A stretch of 64,000 nt of DNA from Diploptera punctata. Its lineage: Eukaryota > Arthropoda > Insecta > Blattodea > Blaberidae. The stretch is from positions 719,001-783,000 of the forward strand of contig JASPKZ010007250.1 of NCBI GenBank assembly GCA_030220185.1, given 5' to 3'. This document shows positions 29,735 to 39,721 of this stretch, one piece after another (position 1 is the first letter of the stretch; each line of letters starts with the position of its first letter). Under the pieces are notes generated by a model. It was not told the origin of the DNA and searched no databases. It worked only from the letters and a program-made list of their open reading frames with translations. Both the position numbers and the translations under genes were made by a program.

Positions 29735-30388
29735 TGAAGGACATTTGGGAAAGTGGCTGATTTCAAGTACCTGGGAACAATAATTACAAATAGGAATAAG
29801 AGGCACAAATAAATTAAACATAGACTCAATTCTGGAAATGCGTACTATTATGCATTACAGAGACTCTTGTCATTCCAACTCTTTTAAAAAACATTAAACT
29901 GAAAATATATAAAACTGTTATTCTACCAGTTATATTATATGGATGTGAAACATGGACTCTTACTTTAAGGGAGGAAAGGAGTGTTTGAGAATAAAGTTCT
30001 TAGGAACTTTTTTGGACCAAAATGAGATGAATAGACAGATGAATGGAGAAAACTACATAATAGTGAGCTAAATGATATGTACAAGAAGCCAGATATAATA
30101 ATAATAGTGAAGTCTCGTAGACTGCGATGGGCAGGAGATGTGGCACTAATGGGAGATGAAAGAGATGCATGGAAGCTTCTTATAGGAAAACCAGAGGGAA
30201 AACGTCGAGTTGGTAGACCAAGAAGGAGGCGGGAAAATAACATTATCCGCGATTTGAGGGAATTAGATTATACAGGAGATGGTTGGAAATCATTAGCTCA
30301 GGATGGGGATGTATGGAGAGCTCATTCCGTGCGGCCATGAACATACAGGTTTGAAAGTGCCAGTGAGTTAGTTAGTTAGTTTAAACTT
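29735..30388 (+). pseudogene. LINE-A 3' half with (GTTA)n tail
   Basis: From EFKYLGTI-equivalent sequence (GATTTCAAGTACCTGGGAAC) through CETWTLTLREER (ATGTGAAACATGGACTCTTA) and frame 30077-30340 with KSRRLRWAGDVALMGDERDA, GKPEGKRRVGRPRRRREN and LRELDYTGDGWKSLAQDGD. It ends AGTGCCAGTGAGTTAGTTAG. Stops and slips occur upstream, but the last ~85 codons are open. Confidence 0.9.
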
Positions 30389-31180
30389 TTAAATGTTGTA
30401 TGAATTGGACTTTGAACTCTTCTGATTGATATCTGTGTTATATCCTGGAATGTTCTATGATTCAAAATGGCTAACATGGCTGTCCGAAGATATGTGATTA
30501 ATATCTGTATAATTTATTATTGAATGTTCGTGTAAACTTTGATTCAAAGTGACTGATCTAATTTTATGTATAAATATGGGGTAGTCCTTTAACCAAATCA
30601 GACAGACTTAAATATTTTCAACGACACCCCGTATCTGTCTCATTAAAGTAGATCAGTTGTCAACTACGTTATATAGTAGCTGTTTCCTGAGTTCAGACTC
30701 AGATTTGAACCCCGAACCTATTCAATTCAGTAAATCATTATTTTGAATATTTTCATAAAAACTAACTTCAAGACGCAATTCCTATACCTTACATTTTTTC
30801 CAATACTTTAGAAAGATCCTATCTAATTACCTTTCAGAAATTACTCCCTTCACTTCTACCGAGATATCCCTATCATTACACCGTCAAGAAATGCTGATAT
30901 GGTTTCCACTGGGGTAATTTTTTTTTCGGAGGTAAAATATTTATCCATTCGGATCTCCAGATGGGGCTACTTCAGAGAATCCATGGTAAAGATTTTGTAC
31001 GTAGGTACATGTTCTTAGGAACATGGAATAATATAGGATACAGAGGAAGTAAACAGGATGAAAGTTGTCTGGAGATTTTTTAAAAATAAATAAATTATGT
31101 TCTTTTTCCGTAATCCAAGTCGTCGTCTTATTATTCCGTCCGACTTAATCGTGTGAGACTTTTGAGAAAAATGGTTTTAT
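30389..31180. other. Unassigned stretch
   Basis: No gene or repeat recognised over almost 800 bp. Composition is AT-rich with no long frame. Confidence 0.5.
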
Positions 31181-31293
31181 GTGGTGGGTTTCCAGTCCGA
31201 CGCACAACCCCCAACATGGAGGACCGGAGGTTTTCGTTGGGGTCCACCAGTCAATCAGTTAAATAATATACCGTATGTAAGAAATATAATATG
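31181..31293 (+). other. Unassigned moderate-GC segment upstream of an insertion
   Basis: Contains GACGCACAACCCCCAACATG and ends in the 5' copy of the TSD TAAGAAATATAATATG. It may be the interrupted 5' part of the LINE-B copy that resumes at 31708, or an unrelated piece. Confidence 0.35.
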
Positions 31294-31691
31294 TTTGAGA
31301 ATAAAGTTCTTGGGAAAATTTTTGGACCAACGAGAGATGAACATAGAGGTGAATGGGGAAGACTACATGACTGGACTATATGGTCTTTATAGGAAGCCAA
31401 ATATAATGAGAACAGTCAAATCTCGTAGACTGCGATGGGCAGGACATGTGGCACGAATGGGAAATGAAAGACTTGCATGGAAGCTTCTTGTAGGAAAACC
31501 AGAGGGAAACGCCCACTTGGTAGACCAAGAACGAGGTGGGAGAATAATATTAACTATGATTTGAGGGAAGTAGATTATACAGGGGATGATTGAAAACATT
31601 GGCTCTGGATAGGGATATATGCAGAGCTTATGTCCGCGCGTCCATAAACCTACGGGTTCGATAGTGCCAGTGAGTTAGTTAGTTAGTTAGT
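31294..31691 (+). mobile_element. LINE-A, 5'-truncated insertion with 16 bp TSD
   Basis: The insertion starts at TTTGAGAATAAAGTTC (ENKVL region) and carries KPNIMRTVKSRRLRWAGHVA and MGNERLAWKLLVGKPEGN, then shifts frame. It ends GTGCCAGTGAGTTAGTTAGT TAGT. The 16-base sequence TAAGAAATATAATATG is present on both sides (31278-31293 and 31692-31707), which defines the insertion exactly at 398 bp. It shows that LINE-A moves by target-primed reverse transcription with a tetranucleotide 3' tail. Confidence 0.92.
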
Positions 31692-31707
31692 TAAGAAATA
31701 TAATATG

Positions 31708-32350
31708 ATAGTTTGAAAATTAAAAACTAAAGTAATGGTGTTTCATGGAAAGTACCCAGTAAGAACAAAAATAGTAATAGAAGTGTTGAAGCAGGTTTCA
31801 CATTTCCAGTATTTGTGCTGCAATGTAACTTATGAAGAAATACATAAATAAGACAATACTGAAATTTCAACATATTTGTGGAACAATCAGACGAACACTG
31901 AGAAACAAAGTAAGAAAGGATACGGAGCTAATATTTTACTCAACGATGGCACTACCAGTGGCAAATTATGGAAGTGAGGCCTGGGTCCTGAAGGAAAAAG
32001 AAAAAAAGTAAAATTCAGGCAGCGTAAATGAGATTGCTACGGGTGTCATTGAATTCTAACAAAAGAGAGGATTATTTCCTTTATATATGGGGCTTAAATC
32101 CATGGCTGTGAGAGGTTGTACAAGAGAAACATATTAGAAATGAGAATATTAGAGAGGAACTAAAAGTACAACCACTTCTTCAACAAATATAAGAACACTG
32201 GAACAATTGGATAGAACATCTGAAACGAATGACAGAAGATAGGATACCAAAGATGGCACTGATGTATAATCCTGTAGAACGTAGATCGGTAGGAAGACCA
32301 AAAAAGCGCTAGGCTGAACAGATGTGAGATCGGAACAGGCAAAGACCTAA
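31708..32350 (+). pseudogene. LINE-B reverse transcriptase 3' half, degenerate
   Basis: Pieces in shifting frames: TKVMVFHGKYPVRTKIVIE, then TIRRTLRNKVRKDTELIFYS, ALPVANYGSEAWVLKEKEKK, IRNENIREELKVQPLLQQI, HWNNWIEHLKRMTEDRIPKM and RRSVGRPKKR. This is the thumb/connection and tail of a non-LTR reverse transcriptase. It ends CCTAATCCGTGAAATTTGAT with (GAT)n. It is interrupted upstream by the LINE-A insertion. Confidence 0.85.
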
Positions 32351-32402
32351 TCCGTGAAATTTGATGATGATGATAAAATTAATGTATTTACTAGCCTGTG
32401 AA

Positions 32403-32905
32403 GTCATCATCATCATCATCTGCATTCATGGATTAGGTCTGTTGACCCGTTCCGACTTCAGCCCATCTCTTTCCAGGTCTGCCTATATCTCGGGTGCCTT
32501 TAGGTTTGTAGTTTGTTATTTGTTTTGGATATCTATCTTCATTCATTCTGTCTATGTGTTGCTTCCATTTTGTCTATATGTATCTATTTTATCAGTTATT
32601 GCAAATATTTCAAGTTCCTGTCTTATTTCTGTGTTCTTGATTCTGTCTTCCTTAGTGCACCCTTTAACAGATCTCAAAAATTTCATTTCTGCCGCCGTTA
32701 TCCTACTTAGATCTTGTTTTTTATGTATCCAGGCTTCTAAACCATAGAGCTGTATCGGTACTGCCAACGTTTTATAAAATTTAAATTGGGTCTCTCTTGT
32801 TGTTTTATTATTTAGTGATCGTTTTATCGTACCACATATTCCCTGGAATTTTGCTATTTTATTAGTTATAAAGCCTGTGAAGTATCGGGGAATTATAACG
32901 ATATT
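32403..32905 (-). pseudogene. LINE-B reverse transcriptase fragment, near-identical to the copy at 62115
   Basis: Minus frame: ITNKIAKFQGICGTIKRSLN, TRETQFKFYKTLAVPIQLYG, LEAWIHKKQDLSRITAAEMK and FLRSVKGCTKEDRIKNTEIR. The 3' end is at 32403 with a (CATCAT)n tail. The homologous copy at 62115-62893 extends further 5'. Confidence 0.9.
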
Positions 32906-33340
32906 TCTCACCTTAGTCAATGTTTATGTTATTTTATCAAAAACAGTAACTTGTTGTTTCTTAATCAAGTTAACATTAACTCAGAAAATAATGGGTTCTT
33001 AAGTAGAATGTTAAATGAATCATTGAATTCTTCTCCTATGACCTCAGTGGTATGAAAGTATATAGTATGAAAGCAAGTACGTAAATAGGTGTAATACTGA
33101 TATCCCCCCCACACTTCAACATTTCCTTGTATACTCACAAAGTGTTTCAAAATCACGTGCGATTTTATAGCTATGACATAACCATTAAATTTTAATTGCA
33201 AATTCTTCCCTGTAAAACCTTTCTTTCTTTGTACAAACAAGATTATGTTGTGGATTCTTATTTGAATTTCTTTTATCTTTATTTTATTTGTAAAAAATTC
33301 GTTTTAAAATATCATTAAGTTCATTACACTTTATTATCTG
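32906..33340. other. Unassigned stretch
   Basis: No gene or repeat recognised; a 91-codon minus frame lacks any motif. Confidence 0.45.
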
Positions 33341-33345
33341 CCCCA

Positions 33346-33820
33346 ACTCAAGGTAGCATCAGCGGCCACATACGGTATCCAGATAATTTAGACTCGCCTA
33401 ACAGCGAAAAACCTCAAGAAATTCGAAAATGTCAAAGCCAGATACCTCAAGAAAGCCTTATCACTGTCAGAGTACACAAGAAACAGCTGCGCCTACAAAA
33501 TAGCACATGAATCCTACTTCATTGAGGACATCAAGCTTCGCTTCAATCTACCAGAAACCCAGGCATATAAAGACGCCATCAAAGAGAGACAAAACAAAGC
33601 CAATGCAATACCGATGGAAATAATGAAAACAGAAATGATGAAAACTGATGTGTGGAAAGGCCCGAACTTCCAACTTCGCCACCTATACACACGCTTTGCC
33701 GCGCATGGTTTCCACGGGAAGATATGCCAAAATCCGTCATACCACGACCCCAAAGAGGACTGCAGATGTACGAGACATGCTCCAAGTACCACCTAATGAA
33801 ATGCAAAATCAGAACTTAGC
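33346..33820 (+). pseudogene. C terminus of another non-LTR retrotransposon, well preserved
   Basis: One continuous frame with a single internal stop (TAG at about 33388) reads KVASAATYGIQII, then AKNLKKFENVKARYLKKALS, SYFIEDIKLRFNLPETQAYK, DVWKGPNFQLRHLYTRFAAH and GFHGKICQNPSYHDPKEDCR. Close to the end a one-base slip separates CRCT from TCSKYHLMKC, which together form a C-x-C...C...H...C knuckle. An ATYG(L/I)(E/Q)IIW block followed by HGFH..IC and a terminal cysteine/histidine knuckle is typical of the C-terminal region of some LINE clades. I cannot fix the clade. Its base composition is more balanced than its surroundings, so it is comparatively young. Confidence 0.75.
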
Positions 33821-33929
33821 CTCTTATCACAATTACAAAAGACTGGTGAAATTTAAAATTGTACACATTGTGTTTAATAAAATCTTTAAATTATATTTTT
33901 TTCAACGCCTTTTTGGTGATTAAATTAAG

Positions 33930-34143
33930 ATATCCATCCATCCATAGTAATTCTGCCCGAAGGCAGGTCCTTCACTGCAATCATAGCATTTTCATGCTAT
34001 GCTTGCAGCTTTACTAGGGAATTGTAGGTGTGGTAGCTTCCCGTTGCTTTCCACACCGATGAAGGATGATGATGATGATGATGATGATAATGATAAAGAT
34101 GATGATGATGATGATGGCCATATGATTTCGGGGACCGTTTATA
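33930..34143 (-). mobile_element. Module F with (GAT)n and a stub of SINE-A
   Basis: ATCCATCCATAGTAATTCTG, GCCCGAAGGCAGGTCCTTCA and GCTTTCCACACCGATGAAGG, then (GAT)n from 34066, then GGCCATATGATTTCGGGGAC CG where the SINE-A body stops. It is the composite SINE 5'-truncated in its body. Confidence 0.85.
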
Positions 34144-34485
34144 TGGCATCCTAAATACATAAAATATATTATCTATTAAATTATTTTATTGATTTTGACA
34201 ATTTCTATCCTTAAAATATATTTTCCAATTAATGTTATAGATTTGTTTTTTTATTCAGGAATTTTCATATCATCCTTTCGTGAACTTTATAAACAGATAG
34301 TTGTAAACCATTTTCACTTTTCGCCAGAAGTTCCTGGTCACCTGCAAAAATTGTTTGTACTAATATGTAATTATAGATTTTTATTCCTTGCGGTTTAATA
34401 ATTTCCATCCTGAATTATGTTGCCTAAATAAATAATAAATAAGTCCTTGTTTTATTTTAAAACATACCGTAGTTTTCCCCTTATT
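34144..34485. other. Unassigned AT-rich stretch
   Basis: Nothing recognised. Confidence 0.45.
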
Positions 34486-34487
34486 CA

Positions 34488-34805
34488 GTTTGTTTGTGGT
34501 ATTTAGGAGATTTTGGGAAACTTGGTACTTTTTCTAAGATTTTCCAAAACAGATACCTTTGGACTCGATCATATGCTTTTTCAAAATCTAAAAGCAGCAT
34601 ATAAAGTGGGCAGTTAAATCCCTTTCTTTTTTCTATTAAAGTATCGCACTTATGTATGAACGACCTTTTCTGAATCCACATTGTTCTTCCCCAATATTTT
34701 TAATTTTGTTATTTTCCTTAATTTTATTTTCAGAATTCATGTATACATTATGAAGCTGTCTAGATTCCTCCATAACTGGAGCACATATTTTTGTCCCTTT
34801 TCTTA
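34488..34805 (-). pseudogene. LINE reverse transcriptase N-terminal palm fragment
   Basis: Minus strand: RSFIHKCDTLIEKRKGFNCP then LYMLLLDFEKAYDRVQRYLF WKILEK. The D-F-x-K-A-Y-D block is the reverse transcriptase motif that holds the first catalytic aspartate. Upstream in a shifted reading is the GEEQCGFRKG(R)S block. It is a different segment from the tail fragments elsewhere and probably LINE-B. Confidence 0.85.
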
Positions 34806-34834
34806 CAAACTTTCATGAATGTATAAATATAATT

Positions 34835-35695
34835 GGCCTACACTAATTATATTAAATAACACTAAGAAATAAGGGCTAGAATTTAATATCATTAAAACTA
34901 AACATATGATCACATGTACAAATACATCATATAATTCAAGTGGTAGTTAACAACGAATGAGGAAATTTTGAAGAAGTGGCTGAATTCAAATAGGCCCAAT
35001 CTACACATAGGAATGAGGTGCAGAAAGAAATTAAACAGAGGCTCAATTCTGGAAACAAATTCTATTATGCATTACAAAGACTCTTGTCATCCCAAAATAT
35101 TTGAAAAAAATGTTAATCTAAAAATATATAAAACTATTATTATTCCAATTATTATGTTATACGGATGGGAACATGATCCCTTAATTTAAGGTACAGTACA
35201 ATAAAACATTTTCGTGCCAAAGAGAAGCAAACGGACAGATGAATAAAGAAATCTACATAACAATGAACTACATGATCTTTATGGGAAATTGGATGTAATA
35301 AGAAAACTTATGTTTCATATAGACCTACTGCTATGGGGAGGACATGTGGCATGAATTGGGAATGAAACAAGGACATGGAAACTTATTTGTGGGAAACGCA
35401 TAGGGAAAGCCACTAGTAAGTAGGCTAAATGATACGGGAGAAGAACATCAAATATGATATGAGCGGAATGAAAGAAGAGCATGGAAACTTACTTGTGGGA
35501 AATACAGAGGAAAAGTGTCCAGTAGGTAGGCCAAGAATGGGACAGGAGAATAACATCAACTATGAAATGAGAGAGTTTCATTATACAGGGAATGATTGGA
35601 ACACGTTAGTTCAGGATAGCAATGTAAGCTTTTATGTAAGCGCGGCCATGAAACTTCAAGTTCGATAGTGCCAGTGAGTGAGTTAAGTTTAAAAC
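34835..35695 (+). pseudogene. LINE-A 3' half with internal duplication
   Basis: Follows LINE-A from the AATAACACTAAGAAATAAGG region (TKK.GLE) to the terminal GATAGTGCCAGTGAGTGAGT. Between about 35340 and 35500 the stretch encoding the ACATGGAAACTTA(T/C)TTGTGG GAAA block occurs twice (35368 and 35477), so a ~110 bp segment is duplicated. Heavily mutated. Confidence 0.8.
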
Positions 35696-35699
35696 AATA

Positions 35700-36445
35700 A
35701 TATCATCATTATCATCATCATATCATCATCAACAATCACGGATTAAGTTCATGTGGCTTGTTCCGGTCTCATAAATTCTCATTCAAAATTTGAATCCATC
35801 TCTTTTTCGGTCTACGAACATTCCTGTCTGCTTTTACTTGTAACTAAGTAGGCCTATAATTTTTTGTATGCGTATCTTTCATTCTTTGAACATGTTCTTT
35901 CCAGTTTTTTTGTAGATTATTTTATTTTATCTGAATGTTTAAAAATATTTAGCTCATTTCTAATATCTTCACTTCTTCTTTTATCTAGAAGTTTGCAGCC
36001 AGCTACACTTCTCAGAAATCTCATTTCAGCTGATTCTATGATCTTCTCTTCCCTTTAGTTAAAACCCAAAATTCACTACCATACAAGAGTAGGGACTGCC
36101 ACTGCTTTATAAAATTTTAGTTTTGTTTCCTTTCATGTATTTTTCAATATTCTCTTAATTGTGTCACACAGGCTATATAATTAAATGTATTAAGTTTGTT
36201 AAAAAGATCTTCCTTTTTAAATAGAAGATATCATAACCTAGGTATTTAAAATGGTTCACTTGTTGAATGGGTTTCCCCTCCAGAATTATTTTAGCTCTTA
36301 CGGTATCTGATCCTTTAAAAGCTAAGCTGTTCGTTTTACTTATTGATATTTTGAAATTGTATAATATTATTTAATTGAGAGTGATTTCTGTAGACCATCT
36401 TCTGAGCTACATATTAGAACTTGGTCGTCCGAAAAGAGTAAGGTG
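35700..36445 (-). pseudogene. LINE-B-like reverse transcriptase, long degenerate copy
   Basis: Starts (3' end) with an (ATC)n tail and AATCACGGATTAAGTTCATG. On the minus strand it retains pieces such as KLKFYKAVAVPTLVW, a connection block and, near 36440, the remains of the active-site region. Many stops. Confidence 0.7.
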
Positions 36446-36454
36446 TCTAAGATC

Positions 36455-36661
36455 TTATTTCTTGGAATGCAGGCTTTCACGGCCGGTAATCATGGTAATA
36501 AAAGATTCCGGGCTATATGGCCGTGGTCTATAACTGGCGTTTCTTCCAGACGTTTCTCCCTCAACTGCGGAGGGCATCTTCAGTGGCGAGCGCTTACAGC
36601 TGTTGTTTCCCTGTCGTAGACTCGACTGCGAATTTATTTGCCAATTATACATATAATACAT
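36455..36661 (-). repeat. Dispersed-repeat-like fragment with a short open frame
   Basis: The minus frame includes LKMPSAVEGETSGRNASY and YSPESFITMITGRESLHSK, and the sequence contains CTTTCACGGCCGG and GGGCTATATGGCCGTGG. I recall similar short segments as recurrent in arthropod genomes, and its CTGAAGATGCC phrase resembles Penelope-like 3' regions. That attribution is tentative, and no second copy lies in this window. Confidence 0.4.
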
Positions 36662-37428
36662 TTACAATATATTTTAATATATAAGATATAATATATACAA
36701 TATAATTTAATTTTAATTTATAGACTCCTTAACAACTAAGGGGATATTGCGTCTATCGCATATCTATGATTAATTTGATTAAATGTATCCTGCCATTGGC
36801 ATTCGAAAACAGCATTTGGGTAGACCTAAGCCAAAAACCATGTCAGGTTGCTTTGAACGCGGGACATCCCGAATACGATTCTTAAACTAGGGTAGACAGG
36901 ACAATGGTCAAAATTGGATTAAACCGGATTTAACCTCTATTCGTCTATTGGGATGTTTGCCATAAAATTCACCAGTATTTTGGACGACGCGACGTTAACT
37001 TGATCATCGATATGTCGTTTGGGTTATAGTGTTCCTGGTTCAACATACAACTAGCATTCCTACACATGCCCCAGACTGTCATTTATTTGGACCAAACTCA
37101 ACGCCTCGAGAAGGGTTACAACTATCTATTTGGCCCTATTCTAAGTTAACACATAGGCTCGGTGTCATGAGGAAGTACATGAATGTATTCCATTTTATCA
37201 CCATAATCACTAGATCTAGGAATTTTAGCGGCTGCGCTTTTTTTTTGTTACTGCAATGCTCAAATTAGCTTGTCTTGCAAACAAAACATTAAGTAAATTC
37301 CCTAACTATGTTTTTATTGCACCTTTTTTCAATGCTAGCACTTTTTCGCCTTTTTTTTCAGTGCAAGCACATTTTGCACTTTTTAAAACCTTTTCTGTCT
37401 CCTTTGCAGCATTTTATTCCCAAAATAA
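36662..37428. other. Unassigned stretch
   Basis: No gene or repeat recognised. Confidence 0.5.
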
Positions 37429-37507
37429 TGTGTGTATATACATATACATATATCCCGTTCAGGCATTTATTTTTCTTATCTTGTCATATACATACATACA
37501 TACATAC

Positions 37508-37572
<65 letters not shown>
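37429..37572. repeat. Compound (CA)n/(TA)n microsatellite
   Basis: ATACATACATAC, then an ACACAC run to about 37540, then a TATATA run to 37570. The overlapping open frames are artefacts of this repeat. Confidence 0.95.
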
Positions 37573-37574
<2 letters not shown>

Positions 37575-37639
37575 CTTCAAATACGTTTTCAAGGGTTGGT
37601 AATGATGTGTGGTATCAGTCCACATCACATTACTTCGAC

Positions 37640-37742
37640 TTCATCATCCTGCTGATGATGGAAGTTAACTTCTGAAAGGCCTCACAAAGTTGAGGACGAC
37701 GGCACCTGCCAACAGGTACATTTTAATTTTAACTTTCATCTT
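37640..37742 (+). mobile_element. Penelope-like 3' end
   Basis: GCTGATGATGGAAGTTAACT TCTGAAAGGCC, then GTTGAGGACGACGGCACCTG and AACAGGTACATTTTAATTTT. It shares its last ~60 bp with the insertion at 27780-27976. Confidence 0.65.
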
Positions 37743-38095
37743 AAAACACTGAGTTGTTAAAAAATATATACTTTAACAATTTTCTGGACCCTTGATAAGG
37801 CTCTGGGACTTCTCTTACGCAGACTTTTTAATACATGGAAACATGAGTGAATGTTGTGTCGTTAGTTATTTGTAATTGGTTTTGGTACTCTTTAATGGTT
37901 ATTTACAGGAGGAATTTGAACCTTTTATAAAAAATTGCATCTTTTTTGCACCTTTTTCTGCTAAATTAAAGCATCTTTCTTGCACCTTTTTCACCAAAAT
38001 TTTGCATTTAAAATTCCTAGCTCTAATAATGACGTATTTTAAAAACCTGTGGTTTGCTAAACTAGACAACGGAGGTGAGGTAGTATATTGAGATA
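37743..38095. other. Unassigned stretch
   Basis: AT-rich with TTTTTGCACC repeats (also seen at 37320-37380); no gene seen. Confidence 0.4.
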
Positions 38096-38096
38096 T

Positions 38097-38760
38097 GTTG
38101 ATAATTTTTAATAAGGTGCCAATGTCCGGAAATTATCCATTTTCACACTATGACTAGTTAATTATGTCTCAAGATCAGCGTTAGTTCCAAGGATTTGAAG
38201 ACTCATTACTTTACAACACCTCACAGGTACGGAACGTGTAATACGTGGCTTCGCAACGGAATGTTGCCGCAACATGACGGAGCGCTACAGCTCACTTCGA
38301 TACCAATGTGACGAGACATTTGGATACCACTTATCCAGGTCAATAGACTGGAAGAGGGGACCAGTACCATGGCCTCCGAGATCACCTGGTCTTAACCCTT
38401 TCGACTACTTTTTGTGGGGCGACATGAAACAGTCTTCTTATCAGACTCCAGTAGAGAGTCACGTATGGATCTTCTGGTCCAAATCCACGCTGCTACACGA
38501 ATAGTTCAAACGAGGTCAGGCGTATTTGACCGTGTGCGCCAGTCACTACACCGCCGATGTACGCTCTGCAATGATATGAGAGGTGGATATTTTGAAAACT
38601 TGATGTGACTGCAACAGTATTGTCAAGTAAATTGAAATCCAACTAACGGAACTCTTGAGAAGTTAGCTACTCATAGTGTGAAAAGGCATTTCCAGACATC
38701 GATACATTATTAAAAATTATCAACACACCTCTTTTGACGGTGTTTTTGCAACATCCTGTA
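38097..38760 (+). mobile_element. DDE transposon remnant (mariner/IS630 type) with terminal inverted repeats
   Basis: The inner terminal repeats are about 55 bp. GTTGATAATTTTTAATAA, TGCC.ATGTC and TTTTCACACTATG begin at 38097, and the mirror CATAGTGTGAAAAGGCATTT ... TTATTAAAAATTATCAAC ends at 38724. The right side continues to GCAACATCCTGTA at 38760, the usual outer end of this group; the matching left outer end is not recognisable. Between them is a broken transposase. The gap from 38155 to 38265 has no frame. Confidence 0.8.
38268..38605 (+). pseudogene. DDE transposase C-terminal part, frameshifted
   Basis: The sequence gives LPQHDGA, containing the second catalytic aspartate of the DDE fold. 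After slips it gives WPPRSPGLNPFDYFLWGDMK, where the D of FDYFLW occupies the third acidic position. It then reads SRMDLLVQIHAATRIVQTRS and CTLCNDMRGGYFENLM with a terminal TGA. Compared with the family pattern QxDGAPxH...PPRSPDLTPxDFFLWG the core is intact in spirit but needs at least three frame changes. It is a dead transposase. The helix-turn-helix half is missing. Confidence 0.85.
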
Positions 38761-38955
38761 TATTGTTATTATTCCTCTGTGATAATTAAGAAGAGAGATA
38801 CTTCACGTATATTTGTGTAAATTATTTTTTTATGTAAAGTAATACATATATTGATGCCACAGTAAGATTTTCTAATTTTAAAAATAATAGTTTTCAGTGA
38901 GTTCTATTACTATTTATTGTGTTTTCTTTATGTAATTGTAATGTTATTGCTGTTT
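38761..38955. other. Short unassigned AT-rich stretch
   Basis: Nothing recognised. Confidence 0.4.
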
Positions 38956-39116
38956 TTGTTGTTTATTTTTCTTTACACTAGTACCAATTATTACTTTATT
39001 GTAACGGACTGTCAACAGCACGTACGGCTTACTGCCCGTGCGACCCATATTTGTAAATAATATTGTAAATTTCTTACTTTTTGTCTAATAAAGTCCTACT
39101 ACTACTACTACTATTC
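38956..39116 (+). mobile_element. LINE 3' end with (CTA)n tail
   Basis: TTACTTTATTGTAACGGACT, GTACGGCTTACTGCCCGTGC, GTAAATTTCTTACTTTTTGT and CTAATAAAGTCCTACTACTA, ending in five to six CTA units. A polyadenylation-like AATAAAG before a short-unit repeat is typical of CR1/jockey-like 3' ends. No coding part is attached. Confidence 0.55.
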
Positions 39117-39718
39117 CCACTAATTGTTCTAATTACTCCCTTCTTCAGAATATTATTTTAATTATTATGGTTTGCCCTATATGATAGATAGAAGGAGATA
39201 GAATGAGGAACAGTAGAGGATAACAAATTTGAAATTATAAATGTTTTTTTGAAACGCACTATATAAATTAAAAACTGCATCGCATTATTGGGATGCCACG
39301 TGAAGCAGTTTCAAGGCTGTTGGTATTTTAGCGAGGTCAAGTTGGTAACACTAACAATAAGGGTCAATCTGTCACTATTTATATCTCATGTGACACATAT
39401 GATGTCCCTTTAGAAAATGAATGATATATGTTAGAATGACAGATGACGTTTGTGAAAACCCATGTTCAACTGTCAGTTGAGTAAGGTCGAAACTGTGACG
39501 CTCTTTTGTTCACGAGAATAATATTAGTGGGAAATTTGTGTAATTGATAAATCCTTTACAACATTTAAAAGAGATAGCAAGCGATATGGATTAAGATATA
39601 CTGGTAGCGATTGAGAATTGTATTAGGGAGATCCGGGTTCAAACCACAATGCTGACCAACATGACTTCCTCCTCTCTGTTTTTCCTCACACATAGATAAT
39701 AAATGACAAATAGGAATG
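39117..39718. other. Unassigned stretch
   Basis: No gene or repeat recognised. Confidence 0.5.
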
Positions 39719-39721
39719 AGA

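Noticed and set aside
33514..33806. Minus-strand frames of 92 and 75 codons at 33.5-33.8 kb
   Set aside because: They are antisense to the non-LTR C terminus, which has the recognisable motifs.
37256..37675. 139-codon open frame as a gene
   Set aside because: Much of it is translation of (CA)n and (TA)n microsatellites and the rest has no family signature.
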